A stretch of 64,000 bases of DNA from CAYJFG01 sp964369405 (GCA_964369405.1 CAYJGB010000002.1:62001-126000), one strand, 5' to 3'. Numbered from the stretch's first letter, positions 35,917 to 44,463 are shown. Made by a program: numbers and translations. Notes: generated from the letters alone by a model not told the origin.

Positions 35917-35945
35917 TTGTTTTTTCTCACTTATTTTGATATAAT
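35917..35945 (+). promoter_or_regulatory. Promoter of the trmN6-rsmI-folC operon
   Basis: TTGTTT (35917-35922), N17, TGA directly before TATAAT (35940-35945): an extended -10 promoter 35 bases before the GTG start. Confidence 0.65.
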
Positions 35946-35979
35946 ATTTGTATATTTTTATATAAGTGAGGTATATTTT

Positions 35980-36717
35980 GTGCTTTTAGAACATGAAAAA
36001 CTTGAGTATTTAGGTAATGGAATAAGTGTAATAACATCAAAAGAACATCATTTTTCAACCGATACAATTTTGCTTGCAAACTTTTCAAATCCTAAACAAA
36101 AAGATAAAGTTGTAGAGCTTGGTAGTGGTTGTGGCACTATACCTTTATTATGGTGTAAAGAAAACAATCCTAAAGAAATTATTGCAGTTGAAATACAAGA
36201 AAACGCAGTAGATATGATTAATCGAAGTATAACTTTAAATAAACTAGAAACAACCATAACAGTAGTACACGAAGACTTAAAGTATCTAAAAGGAAAAGTT
36301 GCTTTAAACAACTTTGATTTAGTCGTGTGTAATCCACCATATAAAATATCTGGAGGTGGACTAGTTAACCCAAAAGACACCCATAAAATTGCAAGGCATG
36401 AGGTTAAGTGTAATATAGATGATATAACAAATAGTGCATCATCACTATTGAAATTTGGAGGAAGATTTTGCTTATGTCAGCGACCAGAACGACTAACAGA
36501 CATATTAGAAAGTTTTAGAAAAGCAAATATAGAGCCGAAAAAGTTACGTTTTGTTCAACAACGAAGTAGTAAAAGTCCAAAACTGTTTTTAATCGAAGGT
36601 AAAAAAGGTGGCAATAAGGGTGGTTTAGTTACACTTAACACATTATTAATAGAAGATGAAAACGGTAATTATTCAGAAGAAATGATAGATATTTATGGAA
36701 GTTTTAAGAAAGAATAA
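35980..36717 (+). CDS. tRNA1(Val) (adenine(37)-N6)-methyltransferase-like protein
   Basis: 245 residues of a SAM-dependent Rossmann methyltransferase: FSTDTILLANF (family N-terminus), VELGSGCGTIPLLW (SAM motif I), AVEIQENAVDMINRSI and the adenine-N6 signature VVCNPPYKISGGG (NPPY). The family (TrmN6/YfiC) methylates A37 of tRNA. The frame is open to 35917, but GAGG at the right spacing selects GTG 35980 (MLLEHEKLEYLGNG). It is nine bases from rsmI, with which it is commonly paired. Confidence 0.9.
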   Translation: MLLEHEKLEYLGNGISVITSKEHHFSTDTILLANFSNPKQKDKVVELGSGCGTIPLLWCKENNPKEIIAVEIQENAVDMINRSITLNKLETTITVVHEDLKYLKGKVALNNFDLVVCNPPYKISGGGLVNPKDTHKIARHEVKCNIDDITNSASSLLKFGGRFCLCQRPERLTDILESFRKANIEPKKLRFVQQRSSKSPKLFLIEGKKGGNKGGLVTLNTLLIEDENGNYSEEMIDIYGSFKKE

Positions 36718-36726
36718 GGAGATAAT

Positions 36727-37554
36727 ATGAGTGGTATATTATATGTGGTTGGCACGCCAATAGGAAATTTAGGAGATTTTTCTCCACGAGCAGTAGAAAC
36801 ATTAAAAAATGTTGATTTTATAGCTGCCGAAGATACAAGAGTAACAGTTAAATTATTAAATCATTATGGCATTAAAAAGCCTATGATAAGTTATTTTGAG
36901 CATAATAAAATCGAGCGTGGAGAAGTAATTTGCAAACGTATTTTAGCTGGTGAAAACTGTGCAATAGTAACTGATGCAGGAATGCCTGCTATTTCTGACC
37001 CTGGTCAACAGCTTGTTAAACAATGTATGGAACTTGGTATAGATACACAAAGTGTACCAGGTCCAAGTGCTGTTATAACTGCTCTTAGTTTAAGTGCCTT
37101 ACCTACTGGAAGATTTACTTTTGAAGGCTTTTTAAGCATGAATAAAAAAAGCAGAAGAGAACATCTTGAGGAAATTAAAACAGAAAAGCGAACTATGGTA
37201 TTTTATGAAGCTCCTCATAAGCTATCTAATACATTGATTGATTTATATAAAACTTTAGGAGAGCGAGAAATTTCTATTGTTCGTGAACTCACTAAGCTAC
37301 ACGAAGAAGTTATACACACAACACTTTCTCACTCATCAAAATATTATAGTGAAAATCCTATCAAAGGTGAAATTGTTTTAGTAATTAACGGAGCACCTAA
37401 AGAAGAGAGTATCACCTACACTCTTGAACAAGCTGTGCAAGTCGCTATAGAAAATATAAATTCTGGAATGTCTGCCTCAACTGCTTGTAAGGAAGCCTCG
37501 AAATTTACCAATATCAAAAAAGGCGAGATTTATAAAGCAATTTCTAAAAAATAA
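36727..37554 (+). CDS. rsmI: 16S rRNA (cytidine(1402)-2'-O)-methyltransferase
   Basis: RsmI is a tetrapyrrole-methylase-fold enzyme that 2'-O-methylates C1402 in the decoding centre. Signatures: LYVVGTPIGNLGDFSPRAVE at the N-terminus, AAEDTRVTVKLL, IVTDAGMPAISDPG and VPGPSAVITAL, FEGFL. The 275 residues match the family. ATG 36727 has AAGGAGA. It is co-transcribed with the tRNA methyltransferase and folC, giving a small RNA-modification/folate operon. Confidence 0.97.
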   Translation: MSGILYVVGTPIGNLGDFSPRAVETLKNVDFIAAEDTRVTVKLLNHYGIKKPMISYFEHNKIERGEVICKRILAGENCAIVTDAGMPAISDPGQQLVKQCMELGIDTQSVPGPSAVITALSLSALPTGRFTFEGFLSMNKKSRREHLEEIKTEKRTMVFYEAPHKLSNTLIDLYKTLGEREISIVRELTKLHEEVIHTTLSHSSKYYSENPIKGEIVLVINGAPKEESITYTLEQAVQVAIENINSGMSASTACKEASKFTNIKKGEIYKAISKK

Positions 37555-37575
37555 TTTGACAAAGGAGATTATTGA

Positions 37576-38853
37576 GTGAACTATAACGATGCTATTATAA
37601 AAATAAATTCTCTGCTACGTTTTGGCTCAAGACCAGGGCTTGAGAGAATTTCTAAATTGCTAAACTATTTAGGAAATCCACAGGATCAGTTAAAATTTGT
37701 TCATGTTGCTGGGACTAATGGTAAAGGCTCTGTATGTAATATGGTTGCTAAAGTGTTAACTGAAAGTGGTTATAAGACTGGTTTATTTACTTCCCCATAT
37801 ATTATTGATTTTTGTGAAAGAATACAAATTGATAATAAGATGATATCCAAAGACGATTTAAGTAAGATTACTAATGAAATTTTCCCTATAGTCGAAGAAA
37901 TGGCAAAAAACAATGAGATAATTACTGAATTTGAACTTATAACTGCAATTGCGTTTAAATACTTTTGTGAGCAACAGTGCGATATTATTGTCTTAGAAAC
38001 TGGATTAGGTGGAAATTACGACTCCACTAACGTTATAAAACCACCTCTTGTTAGCGCTATCACTTCTATAAGTCTTGACCATACTGGCGTTTTAGGCGAT
38101 ACTTTAGAAAAAATAGCTAGTGAAAAAAGTGGTATTATTAAAGAGAATTCTAATACTGTATTTTATTCTCAAGAAGAGTGCGTTAATAATATTATTGTAG
38201 ATAAATGTAACAGTGTAAATAACAACTTAACTTTTGCAAACGAAATTAATATTGAAATTTTAGATACATCTATTCATGGCACAACTTTTTTATATAATGA
38301 TTTTGAAATTTTTATGTCACTGATTGGTAGTCATCAAATTAAAAATGCTAAAACAGCTTTGGGGATTTTAGAAGTTCTTAGCAATAATAATTTTACGATT
38401 AATATACAAAATATTAAAGATGGTTTTTCTTCCATTGAAATTCCTGCTAGATTAGAACTACTTTCTACCTCCCCTATTATTTTGCTTGATGGTGCTCATA
38501 ATCCAGACGGTTTAAAATATTTGTCCAAAACCATAAATGACTATCTACCTAATAAAAATATCGTTTGCATTATTGGAATGCTCAAAGACAAGGATAGTAT
38601 TTCTTCTTTAGAGCATATAAAGGGCTTATTTAGTAAAGTTATTACGCTTACACCAGATAACCCTCGTGCTTTAAGTGCTAGCGACCTTAAGATATCTGCA
38701 CTACCATATTTTGATGACATTGTATCGTTTGATGATAAACTTTTAGCAATTGAGTATGCATTATCTATTTGCGGCAATGACGATGCCATCATTATTTGTG
38801 GTTCTTTGTATCTTGCTTCTCAGCTTAGAGATACTATTATAAACTTGAATTAA
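37576..38853 (+). CDS. folC: Folylpolyglutamate synthase/dihydrofolate synthase
   Basis: 425 residues with the Mur-ligase-like fold: ATP loop AGTNGKGSVCNMVAKVL, FTSPYIIDFCERI, LETGLGGNYDSTN, SLDHTGVLGDTLEKIA and the second-domain DGAHNPDGLKYL. It adds glutamate(s) to folate (and may make dihydrofolate). GTG 37576 with AAAGGAG nine bases before is the start. It ends the operon; a terminator follows at 38898. Confidence 0.95.
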   Translation: MNYNDAIIKINSLLRFGSRPGLERISKLLNYLGNPQDQLKFVHVAGTNGKGSVCNMVAKVLTESGYKTGLFTSPYIIDFCERIQIDNKMISKDDLSKITNEIFPIVEEMAKNNEIITEFELITAIAFKYFCEQQCDIIVLETGLGGNYDSTNVIKPPLVSAITSISLDHTGVLGDTLEKIASEKSGIIKENSNTVFYSQEECVNNIIVDKCNSVNNNLTFANEINIEILDTSIHGTTFLYNDFEIFMSLIGSHQIKNAKTALGILEVLSNNNFTINIQNIKDGFSSIEIPARLELLSTSPIILLDGAHNPDGLKYLSKTINDYLPNKNIVCIIGMLKDKDSISSLEHIKGLFSKVITLTPDNPRALSASDLKISALPYFDDIVSFDDKLLAIEYALSICGNDDAIIICGSLYLASQLRDTIINLN

Positions 38854-38897
38854 ATAAAATATAATACAAGCGACTATATTCGCTAAATATTTTTTAT

Positions 38898-38937
38898 AAA
38901 ATCATCTATTATTTATTAGTAGATGATTTTTATTTTT
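38898..38937 (+). terminator. Terminator of the folC operon
   Basis: An AT-rich 10-bp stem (AAATCATCTA with TAGATGATTT) and a T-rich tail. Confidence 0.8.
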
Positions 38938-38940
38938 TCA

Positions 38941-38970
38941 TGTATAAATTTACAAATAATGTAAATACTA
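38941..38970 (+). promoter_or_regulatory. Candidate sigma-F/sigma-G promoter upstream of spoIIAA
   Basis: TGTATA (38941-38946), N17, AATACTA (38964-38970), close to the forespore consensus TGMATA-N17-CATACTA; read as a sigma-F site the -10 GTAAATACTA matches the GGNRANAMTW pattern at nine of ten positions. No sigma-A -10 or sigma-H box is evident in this gap. It is 28 bases before ATG 38998. Confidence 0.45.
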
Positions 38971-38997
38971 ATAAAAAAAGAAAGGAATTTTAAAATT

Positions 38998-39327
38998 ATG
39001 AATGTTAAAATAAGCTGTGGAAACGGCGAAATGACTGCTTTTTTGAGTGGTGAAATTGACCATCATACTGCACGTGATATGAGAAAAGAAATAGATAGTC
39101 GTTGCGAAAATATTCACCCTAATCTGTTAAATCTAGACTTTAGTAGTGTTCAATTTATGGATAGTTCTGCAATTGGACTTATCATGGGAAGATATAGACT
39201 TATGAATTTAATGGGTGGATATGTAAAAGTAGTAAATGTTCCTAAGCATTTAGAAAGACTAATTGCAATATCTGGTGTAGGAGCATTAGGCGTATTAGAG
39301 TTTAAAAGTAAGGACGTGAGAATATGA
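38998..39327 (+). CDS. spoIIAA: Anti-anti-sigma factor SpoIIAA
   Basis: A 109-residue STAS-domain protein. The serine that SpoIIAB phosphorylates lies in LLNLDFSSVQFMDSSAIGLIMGRY (Ser of DSSAIG). Unphosphorylated SpoIIAA binds SpoIIAB-ADP and frees SigF in the forespore. It is the first gene of the tricistronic spoIIA operon; its stop overlaps the spoIIAB start by four bases (ATGA). SpoIIE, the activating phosphatase, is not in the window. Confidence 0.96.
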   Translation: MNVKISCGNGEMTAFLSGEIDHHTARDMRKEIDSRCENIHPNLLNLDFSSVQFMDSSAIGLIMGRYRLMNLMGGYVKVVNVPKHLERLIAISGVGALGVLEFKSKDVRI

Positions 39328-39758
39328 AACCTATAAACGAGATGAAACTATCATTTAAGAGTAAAAGTACAAACGAAAGCTTTGCAAGAGCAGCTGTTGC
39401 ATCATTTATATTACAGCTCGACCCGACTATAAGCCAAATGGCAGATATTAAAACTGCTGTATCTGAAGCAGTAACAAATTGTATCGTTCACGCATATAAG
39501 GACGAATTAGGAACAATCTACATAACGACACAAATTTTTGAAAACCGTAAAATAGTAATAAAAATAAGAGATAAAGGTTGTGGAATTAACAACATAGAGC
39601 AAGCAATGCAACCTATGTTTACAACTGGAGGCGAAGAGAGAGCCGGATTAGGCTTTGCAGTTATGCAGAGTTTTACCGATAAATTAAGAGTATTATCTAC
39701 ACCTGAAAAAGGAACTACAATTACTCTTACTAAGATATTGATTGACTATGATGAATGA
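39324..39758 (+). CDS. spoIIAB: Anti-sigma-F factor and kinase SpoIIAB
   Basis: 144-residue GHKL-type protein kinase and anti-sigma factor. The N box is in ISEAVTNCIVHAY-type sequence (KTAVSEAVTNCIVHAY), the G1 box in KIRDKGCGI and the G2 box in EERAGLGFAVMQSF. It holds SigF inactive and phosphorylates SpoIIAA. Its end overlaps the sigF start by about 11 bases. Confidence 0.96.
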   Translation: MKPINEMKLSFKSKSTNESFARAAVASFILQLDPTISQMADIKTAVSEAVTNCIVHAYKDELGTIYITTQIFENRKIVIKIRDKGCGINNIEQAMQPMFTTGGEERAGLGFAVMQSFTDKLRVLSTPEKGTTITLTKILIDYDE

Positions 39759-40413
39759 TATAAAAACACGTGAAGAAACAATCAGTGAAAACATAGGGCT
39801 TGTGCATAGTTGCGCCAAAAGATTTAAAGGCAGAGGAATTGAATATGATGACTTGTTTGGTGCTGGAAGTGTAGGCTTGATAAAAGCAGTAGATAAGTTT
39901 GATGCAAGTAAAGGTTTTATGTTTTCGACATATGCTGTACCAGTAATTTTAGGAGAAATTAAAAGACTCTTTAGAGATGGAGGCAGTGTTAAAGTAAGTA
40001 GAAGTTTAAAAGAGTTATCATTAAAAGTTAATTTAGAAACAAACAAATTCACGATAAAATATGGGCGAGAACCTACAATAACAGAGCTAAGTGATATTTT
40101 AAATGTAAGTAGCGAAAAATTAGTTGAGGCATTAACCTCGTGTATTACTCCAATGAGTTTATCAACATATGATGAAAGCAATTCAAGCCAAATAGATATA
40201 CCTATTGATGCACCAGAAGAAAAGGTTTGTGAATTGTTATCACTAAATCAAATAATAGAAGAATTACCAACGACAGAAAAAGATTTAATAATACTAAGAT
40301 TTTTTCAAAACAAGACACAAAGTGAAACAGCAAAAATATTAGAAACGACACAAGTACAGATATCACGCAGAGAAAAAAAGATACTATTAAAGTTAAGAGA
40401 AAAACTCTTGTAA
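39748..40413 (+). CDS. sigF: RNA polymerase sporulation sigma factor SigF
   Basis: SigF is the first forespore-specific sigma factor. The 221 residues have region 2 (IEYDDLFGAGSVGLIKAVDKF, FSTYAVPVILGEIKRLFRD), region 3 and region 4 (ILRFFQNKTQSETAKILETTQVQISRREK). There are two adjacent ATG codons (39748 and 39751) within the spoIIAB end and no separate ribosome site, so translation is coupled. The terminator hairpin starts inside its last codons (40402). Confidence 0.96.
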   Translation: MMNDIKTREETISENIGLVHSCAKRFKGRGIEYDDLFGAGSVGLIKAVDKFDASKGFMFSTYAVPVILGEIKRLFRDGGSVKVSRSLKELSLKVNLETNKFTIKYGREPTITELSDILNVSSEKLVEALTSCITPMSLSTYDESNSSQIDIPIDAPEEKVCELLSLNQIIEELPTTEKDLIILRFFQNKTQSETAKILETTQVQISRREKKILLKLREKLL

Positions 40414-40444
40414 CGTATGTTTTAGTTACAAGAGTTTAATTTTT
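40402..40444 (+). terminator. Terminator of the spoIIA operon, overlapping the sigF stop
   Basis: A perfect 13-bp stem (40402-40414 with 40425-40437, AAACTCTTGTAAC and complement), 10-base loop, T-rich tail. Its 5' arm includes the sigF stop codon. Confidence 0.9.
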
Positions 40445-41062
40445 GATGGTACTAACAATTCAAACAATGGTAATATAGCTTTATATAATTCTAAGAAAGA
40501 AATTAGAGATAGGGTTAAGTCTGTTTATGACTATGATGGACCTGGCTTTCATATAGATATTTATAAAGATTTAAATATAGAAGAAATAGAACATAAAATT
40601 GTGAAAATTATGCCAGAATGCTCAGTAGTTGGAGTTTTATTTGAAAGTATCGGAAAAGTTGACATAGTTAAAAGTAATAAAATAACATTAATGCAACATA
40701 TGTCTTATCATTGGGAGATTTCGGGAAATGAATTTATAAATAGCGATAGCACAACTGGTAAAATAAAATATATGGATAAAGCACTTAATACATGGGTATA
40801 TAATCTAAATTTAGAACAAAGAAAAGTATTAGTCGAAACAATTTTTTCAATAATTAACACAGCAGAAATTAAAAATATTTCTGAAATAGCACCATATTTA
40901 ATTAAGAGAAGAGATGTGGTTAAGCAAAAAATCAAATCAGTAGATAAAGAAACATCAGTTTGCGTGAAAGAAATAATAAGAGGGTTAGTTAAAATTTCTT
41001 TTAAATCAGTATTTGCATCAGACGATGACATTATAACAGGAGTGCAAACATTAGAAGACTAA
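40445..41062 (+). pseudogene. 5'-truncated remnant of a DUF2974 (Mbeg1-like hydrolase) gene
   Basis: The frame is open well before the first usable start (GTG 40601). Reading from 40445 it gives FDGTNNSNNGNIALYNS, then VYDYDGPGFHIDIYK, CSVVGVLFESIGKVDIVKSN, LMQHMSYHWEISGNEF and LNTWVYNL. This is the C-terminal 60 percent of DUF2974, where an intact protein has GHSKGGNLALY as the nucleophile elbow and then DGPGF. The Ser position is retained but its GHSKG surroundings read NNSNN. The N-terminal half and start are missing. The break lies at the spoIIA terminator. It could yield a 153-residue product from 40601, but no ribosome site precedes it. Confidence 0.72.
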
Positions 41063-41080
41063 TTATAAAAAACAATGCTG

Positions 41081-41118
41081 GGGCTGTCACAGATGATTTA
41101 ACTCATTTGTGACAGCCC
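41081..41118. repeat. Dispersed palindromic hairpin (GGGCTGTCACA family)
   Basis: 16-bp stem, GGGCTGTCACAGATGA (41081-41096) with TCATTTGTGACAGCCC (41103-41118), 6-base loop and one G-T pair. Nearly the same sequence occurs in reverse orientation at 50443-50478, and a related one is at 7358-7394. Confidence 0.8.
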
Positions 41119-41127
41119 TGTTGACTT

Positions 41128-41190
41128 TTATCTTAGCTTACGGTCAAAGACAAGACCTTGAGGCGTTGCCTCAAATTCTACCACTTTTGT
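41128..41190 (-). repeat. Dispersed repeat with coding remnant (VVEFEATPQGLVFDRK), copy 1
   Basis: On the minus strand bases upstream of stop 41128-41130 read CNDTKVVEFEATPQGLVFD. A sister of this peptide is found at 50576-50612 (IVVFEVKPQGLYFEC) and 60320-60355 (KVMEFQVKPQCLVDK). The core contains the small palindrome TTGAGG..CCTCAA. It appears to be the 3' end of a lost gene, with hairpin 41081 as its terminator. Confidence 0.6.
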
Positions 41191-41247
41191 GTCATTACAA
41201 ATAAATCTTAATAATCTAATAACAACAAACACAGTATTTTATTCTAA

Positions 41248-42351
41248 CTATTCAGTATAATCAATAATCACATATTCTGATGGGCTAGCAATTCTAATCG
41301 GAAAATTCCATGTACCAAGTCCAGATGATACTATCATAGTACAATCATCAATTGTTTTTATCCCATAATTTAAATCATAAACAAAACTTTCAAAAAAACC
41401 AAGTGGTGGAACTTGTCCAGCATGTGTATGTCCTGCTAAATAAATATCTCCTCCAGCATTTGCTACATTTACACTATCAACAGGTTTGTGCTCCATTACT
41501 ATAATTGGCTTATCTTTATCAAGAGGTCCTATCAATTCATCAGCACTTTTATGACCCTCAACTGCATCTGTATCTGACCTACCAACAATATAAAAACTGT
41601 CGTCTATTAGTATAGATTCATCATTTAGTATGTTTATATCATTTTTTATTATAGTGTCTAATACAAAATTAACATTCGCTTCTTTCCCACCGTCTACAAC
41701 ATTAACTTTCCCTTCGTGATTTCCCCATGCAAAATATGCTCCGTATGTTGAGTCAATATCACCAATAGCCTCACAAGCAACTTCAATATCTTGTTTTGTT
41801 GTGTTCTCGTCAAAAAGGTCTCCACCTAATAATACTACATCAGGTTTTTTACTTTCAATCTCATTACAGTATTTTTCAATGTTTTCACTTGTTATAGACA
41901 CTCCCACATGAAGGTCAGATAAAAAAGCTATTTTGATATTATCATTTGGTAATTCTTTTATAGTTTTAATTTGATAATCTGTTTCAACTACATTATATGC
42001 ATTTATAAAACCATATATCATTATGATTGCTGTCAAAAATATAGCAGGTATCCCTCCGCTATATATATATTTAACAACTTTAGATTTAAGAAACCATTTT
42101 TTATAAATCAAACCTATTAGGTCGAATATTGCACTGAATACTAAGAAATATCCAAAAACTATCATTTGTGCACCTAGTGCATTTATAACAGTTGCTATTA
42201 ATAACACTATTACTATGATTATAAACACTATATTAAATGCTAATGGTTTCTTTTTGTCAAAAAATTCGAAGAGTCTATTAAAAAATTTATTTAAGTATAA
42301 CGAACCAGCGATTATTGCTAGAGAAACAATAATTATAAAAAATATTTGCAT
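41248..42351 (-). CDS. Membrane-anchored metallophosphoesterase (YkuE-like)
   Basis: 367 residues. The N-terminal 125 residues hold about four membrane helices (LAIIAGSLYL, VFIIIVIVLLIATVINAL, FGYFLVFSAIFDLIGLI, GIPAIFLTAIIMIYGF). The catalytic domain has the metallophosphatase motifs IAFLSDLHVGVS, VVLLGGDLFDE, WGNHEGK, VMEHKP and YLAGHTHAGQVP, so all dimetal ligands are present. It should face the cell surface or periplasm-side space after the fourth helix. Family members cleave phosphoesters of lipids such as UDP-diacylglucosamine-like compounds; the substrate is unknown. ATG 42351 follows AAGGA. It is 15 bases downstream of the DUF975/CmpB gene and probably in one transcript with it. Confidence 0.93.
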   Translation of the reverse strand: MQIFFIIIVSLAIIAGSLYLNKFFNRLFEFFDKKKPLAFNIVFIIIVIVLLIATVINALGAQMIVFGYFLVFSAIFDLIGLIYKKWFLKSKVVKYIYSGGIPAIFLTAIIMIYGFINAYNVVETDYQIKTIKELPNDNIKIAFLSDLHVGVSITSENIEKYCNEIESKKPDVVLLGGDLFDENTTKQDIEVACEAIGDIDSTYGAYFAWGNHEGKVNVVDGGKEANVNFVLDTIIKNDINILNDESILIDDSFYIVGRSDTDAVEGHKSADELIGPLDKDKPIIVMEHKPVDSVNVANAGGDIYLAGHTHAGQVPPLGFFESFVYDLNYGIKTIDDCTMIVSSGLGTWNFPIRIASPSEYVIIDYTE

Positions 42352-42365
42352 TAATTATACGTCCT

Positions 42366-44132
42366 TTATATTTGAATTTTTGATTTTAAATTTTGTAGTT
42401 CGTCACTAGAAAGCTTCACTTCTGTTTTTTTATCAAAATCGGTAATACCTTCTCCTTGATTAGGATATGTTCTAGAATAAATTAAATCAACTGAAAAAGC
42501 TAAAACTAAAACACATACAATCACTAAAAGAATTTTTCTGTTAATCTTACTGATGTAGCTATCAAGTAGAGGTGCTAAAAGGTATACAACTGCTATACCA
42601 CCTAATCCAAACACTAATAGTCCCTCAGCACAAATTCTACCATGTAGATTTAAAAAGTATCCACTGTAATCCCACCATTTAGTGCCTCCATTAGCAAGCT
42701 CCAAGAAATACGCTGTAAAGTATTCAACAATCCCACAAAGAACCACAGCAGCAAAAAACTGAGTTAATACATTTTTACGTAGTTTATAAAGAACTGTAAC
42801 AATTAATATTCCACCTGAACCATAGATAGGCAACCATGGCCCATGCATAGTACCCTTGTTTACAAATCCACCTGTGCCAATAAAAAACAGCGTAATTTCC
42901 CACAACCATCCAATAAGACAGAATATAAAGAACATCAAAATTAAATTTGGTAGAGTATACTTAACCATGTAACTAGATGATTCACTCTTATCAGTTTTTG
43001 AACGTTCTGGAATTGTAAACAATCTGTTTGGGTATTGCTCTGCGTCCAAAATATATCTATAATCTCTAGCCGTGTCGTATTCAACCAACTCAAGTTCTGT
43101 TTTTTTATCCAATTTTTTCTTGTAAGTTGTTATACCTAAAAAATCTAATACGTACTCTAAAACATTACTAGGCTTATTTATTTCTGGTTTATCTTTATCT
43201 AAAATAAGAATAACATCTAAATATTTTTCAGAAATAGTTAGCTTATCTGCTTTAGTATACAAAAATTCATCGTTTAAAAGTTCAACCCCATCTATTTTAT
43301 TTTCTTTTGCTATACTTCTAACTTGAACATAAAATTCAGTTAGTGTAGCTATTTCGTAAGAGTTTGAATAAAACAATCCAGAAATACCTAATGTAAAAAT
43401 TCTTAAAATATACCAACCAATGAATGAAAATTCCACTAAAAAACATTCCCATTTATGTCCATTCATCATTTTTCTTGATAGGTTAATAGCTTCTAAAGGC
43501 GAAATATTAGGATTTTCAGCAACTATGTATGGCACTAAAAAGTATGAATATCTTTTAATTATTCCACCAACTATAAATACACAGTACCATAGTGAGTTGA
43601 ATAAAGATTTCACAAACATTACTTTAGATACCTTAAACCATTTTTTTATATAGAATAAAAATAAAAACCTCTTAAATGAAACTTTACTATATATTCTACT
43701 TTCTAAAAAAATTCTTCTTGAAATAACTGCGTACATATTACCTATGAAGAACCAGAACACAAATACAACTAATAGACAAATAATAATTACTATAACAGTG
43801 CTGACAAGTTCTGATTTAATTATAGAATTAATGCCCGAAATCATAGAATTTATAAAAGCACCAGACTCAAATCCAGAAACAATACTAGCAAAAACACCAT
43901 TAGTTTGACCTAACATTTCTTGTCCACCCTGTATAATAGATGATGGAATATTAAAGAAATTTTGAATAGTTGTTAAATCACTTGCAAATATCGTTAACGC
44001 ATCAGAAAATTCACTACCAACAACACCTGCAAATAAGCAAGTTAAGAGTAAAATTAAATAATGAGTTTTAACTGTTTTTCTTCCACTTTTCTTTAAATAT
44101 TTTGACTTTAATGTAAATTCGTTGTTTTTCAT
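42366..44132 (-). CDS. DUF975 domain - CmpB-type (putative ABC transporter type IV) membrane fusion
   Basis: 588 residues with about ten membrane segments. Residues about 20-265 match DUF975, including SFKRFLFLFYIKKWFKVSK, KMMNGHKWECFLVEFSFIGW and FYVQVRS. Residues about 390-555 match the CmpB/putative-ABC-transporter-type-IV domain: FIFCLIGWLWEI, GTMHGPWLPIYGSGG, CGIVEYFTAYFLE and WWDYSGYFLNLHGRICAEG. These two domains are normally separate proteins, so this is a natural fusion. A hydrophilic linker (about 290-370) joins them. No ATPase is adjacent. Function is unknown in both families. It has a short gap to the metallophosphoesterase. Confidence 0.8.
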   Translation of the reverse strand: MKNNEFTLKSKYLKKSGRKTVKTHYLILLLTCLFAGVVGSEFSDALTIFASDLTTIQNFFNIPSSIIQGGQEMLGQTNGVFASIVSGFESGAFINSMISGINSIIKSELVSTVIVIIICLLVVFVFWFFIGNMYAVISRRIFLESRIYSKVSFKRFLFLFYIKKWFKVSKVMFVKSLFNSLWYCVFIVGGIIKRYSYFLVPYIVAENPNISPLEAINLSRKMMNGHKWECFLVEFSFIGWYILRIFTLGISGLFYSNSYEIATLTEFYVQVRSIAKENKIDGVELLNDEFLYTKADKLTISEKYLDVILILDKDKPEINKPSNVLEYVLDFLGITTYKKKLDKKTELELVEYDTARDYRYILDAEQYPNRLFTIPERSKTDKSESSSYMVKYTLPNLILMFFIFCLIGWLWEITLFFIGTGGFVNKGTMHGPWLPIYGSGGILIVTVLYKLRKNVLTQFFAAVVLCGIVEYFTAYFLELANGGTKWWDYSGYFLNLHGRICAEGLLVFGLGGIAVVYLLAPLLDSYISKINRKILLVIVCVLVLAFSVDLIYSRTYPNQGEGITDFDKKTEVKLSSDELQNLKSKIQI

Positions 44133-44246
44133 TTATTAACCCCTTGCTTTTATTTGAATTAAAATCTTTATTACTACTAGAAATTATATCAAAAAAAGCT
44201 CATAAAAACAAGAACAATATAAAACGATGAAGAAATAGTGCAAATA

Positions 44247-44280
44247 AAAGCTGAAACACATAGAAATGTGTTTCAGCTTT
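44247..44280. terminator. Bidirectional terminator
   Basis: Perfect 15-bp stem AAAGCTGAAACACAT / ATGTGTTTCAGCTTT with AGAA loop. On the minus strand it is followed by TTTTATTTG and ends the transcript of the starch-binding protein and the 41-residue peptide. Confidence 0.85.
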
Positions 44281-44317
44281 CTTAGCTTTAAATTAACTTA
44301 ATACTGATTACTTAATA

Positions 44318-44443
44318 TTAAAATACGATTACATCATCATCAGTATCAAGTACTACATCTGGATTAGATGCTGTTAGAATTTTTTCCATTTGTGTAAATT
44401 GTAGAACTTTAATGTCAGGATTTAAATAATCTTTTTTATTCAT
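44318..44443 (-). CDS. 41-residue peptide with acidic C-terminus (uncharacterised, possible secreted peptide precursor)
   Basis: The gene is short but real-looking: ATG 44443 follows AAGGAGATTGATTGTT (a strong ribosome site) and it ends in TAA 44318. The product begins MNKKDYLNPDIKVLQFTQ, continues MEKILTASNPDV and ends VLDTDDDVIVF. The N-terminal half has the 'Y-x-x-P-x-I-x-V-x-x-F' pattern that I recall from many small Clostridia proteins located downstream of secreted genes; the ILTAS step is followed by an acidic segment. There is no membrane helix. It lies 20 bases after the starch-binding gene and before a terminator, so it is co-transcribed with that gene. A modified or cleaved peptide is possible; nothing is shown here. 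Confidence 0.6.
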   Translation of the reverse strand: MNKKDYLNPDIKVLQFTQMEKILTASNPDVVLDTDDDVIVF

Positions 44444-44463
44444 AACAATCAATCTCCTTTTAT

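Noticed and set aside
40601..41062. An intact 153-residue protein from GTG 40601
   Set aside because: No ribosome site precedes it and recognisable family sequence continues upstream of the start, so it is better seen as a truncated gene.
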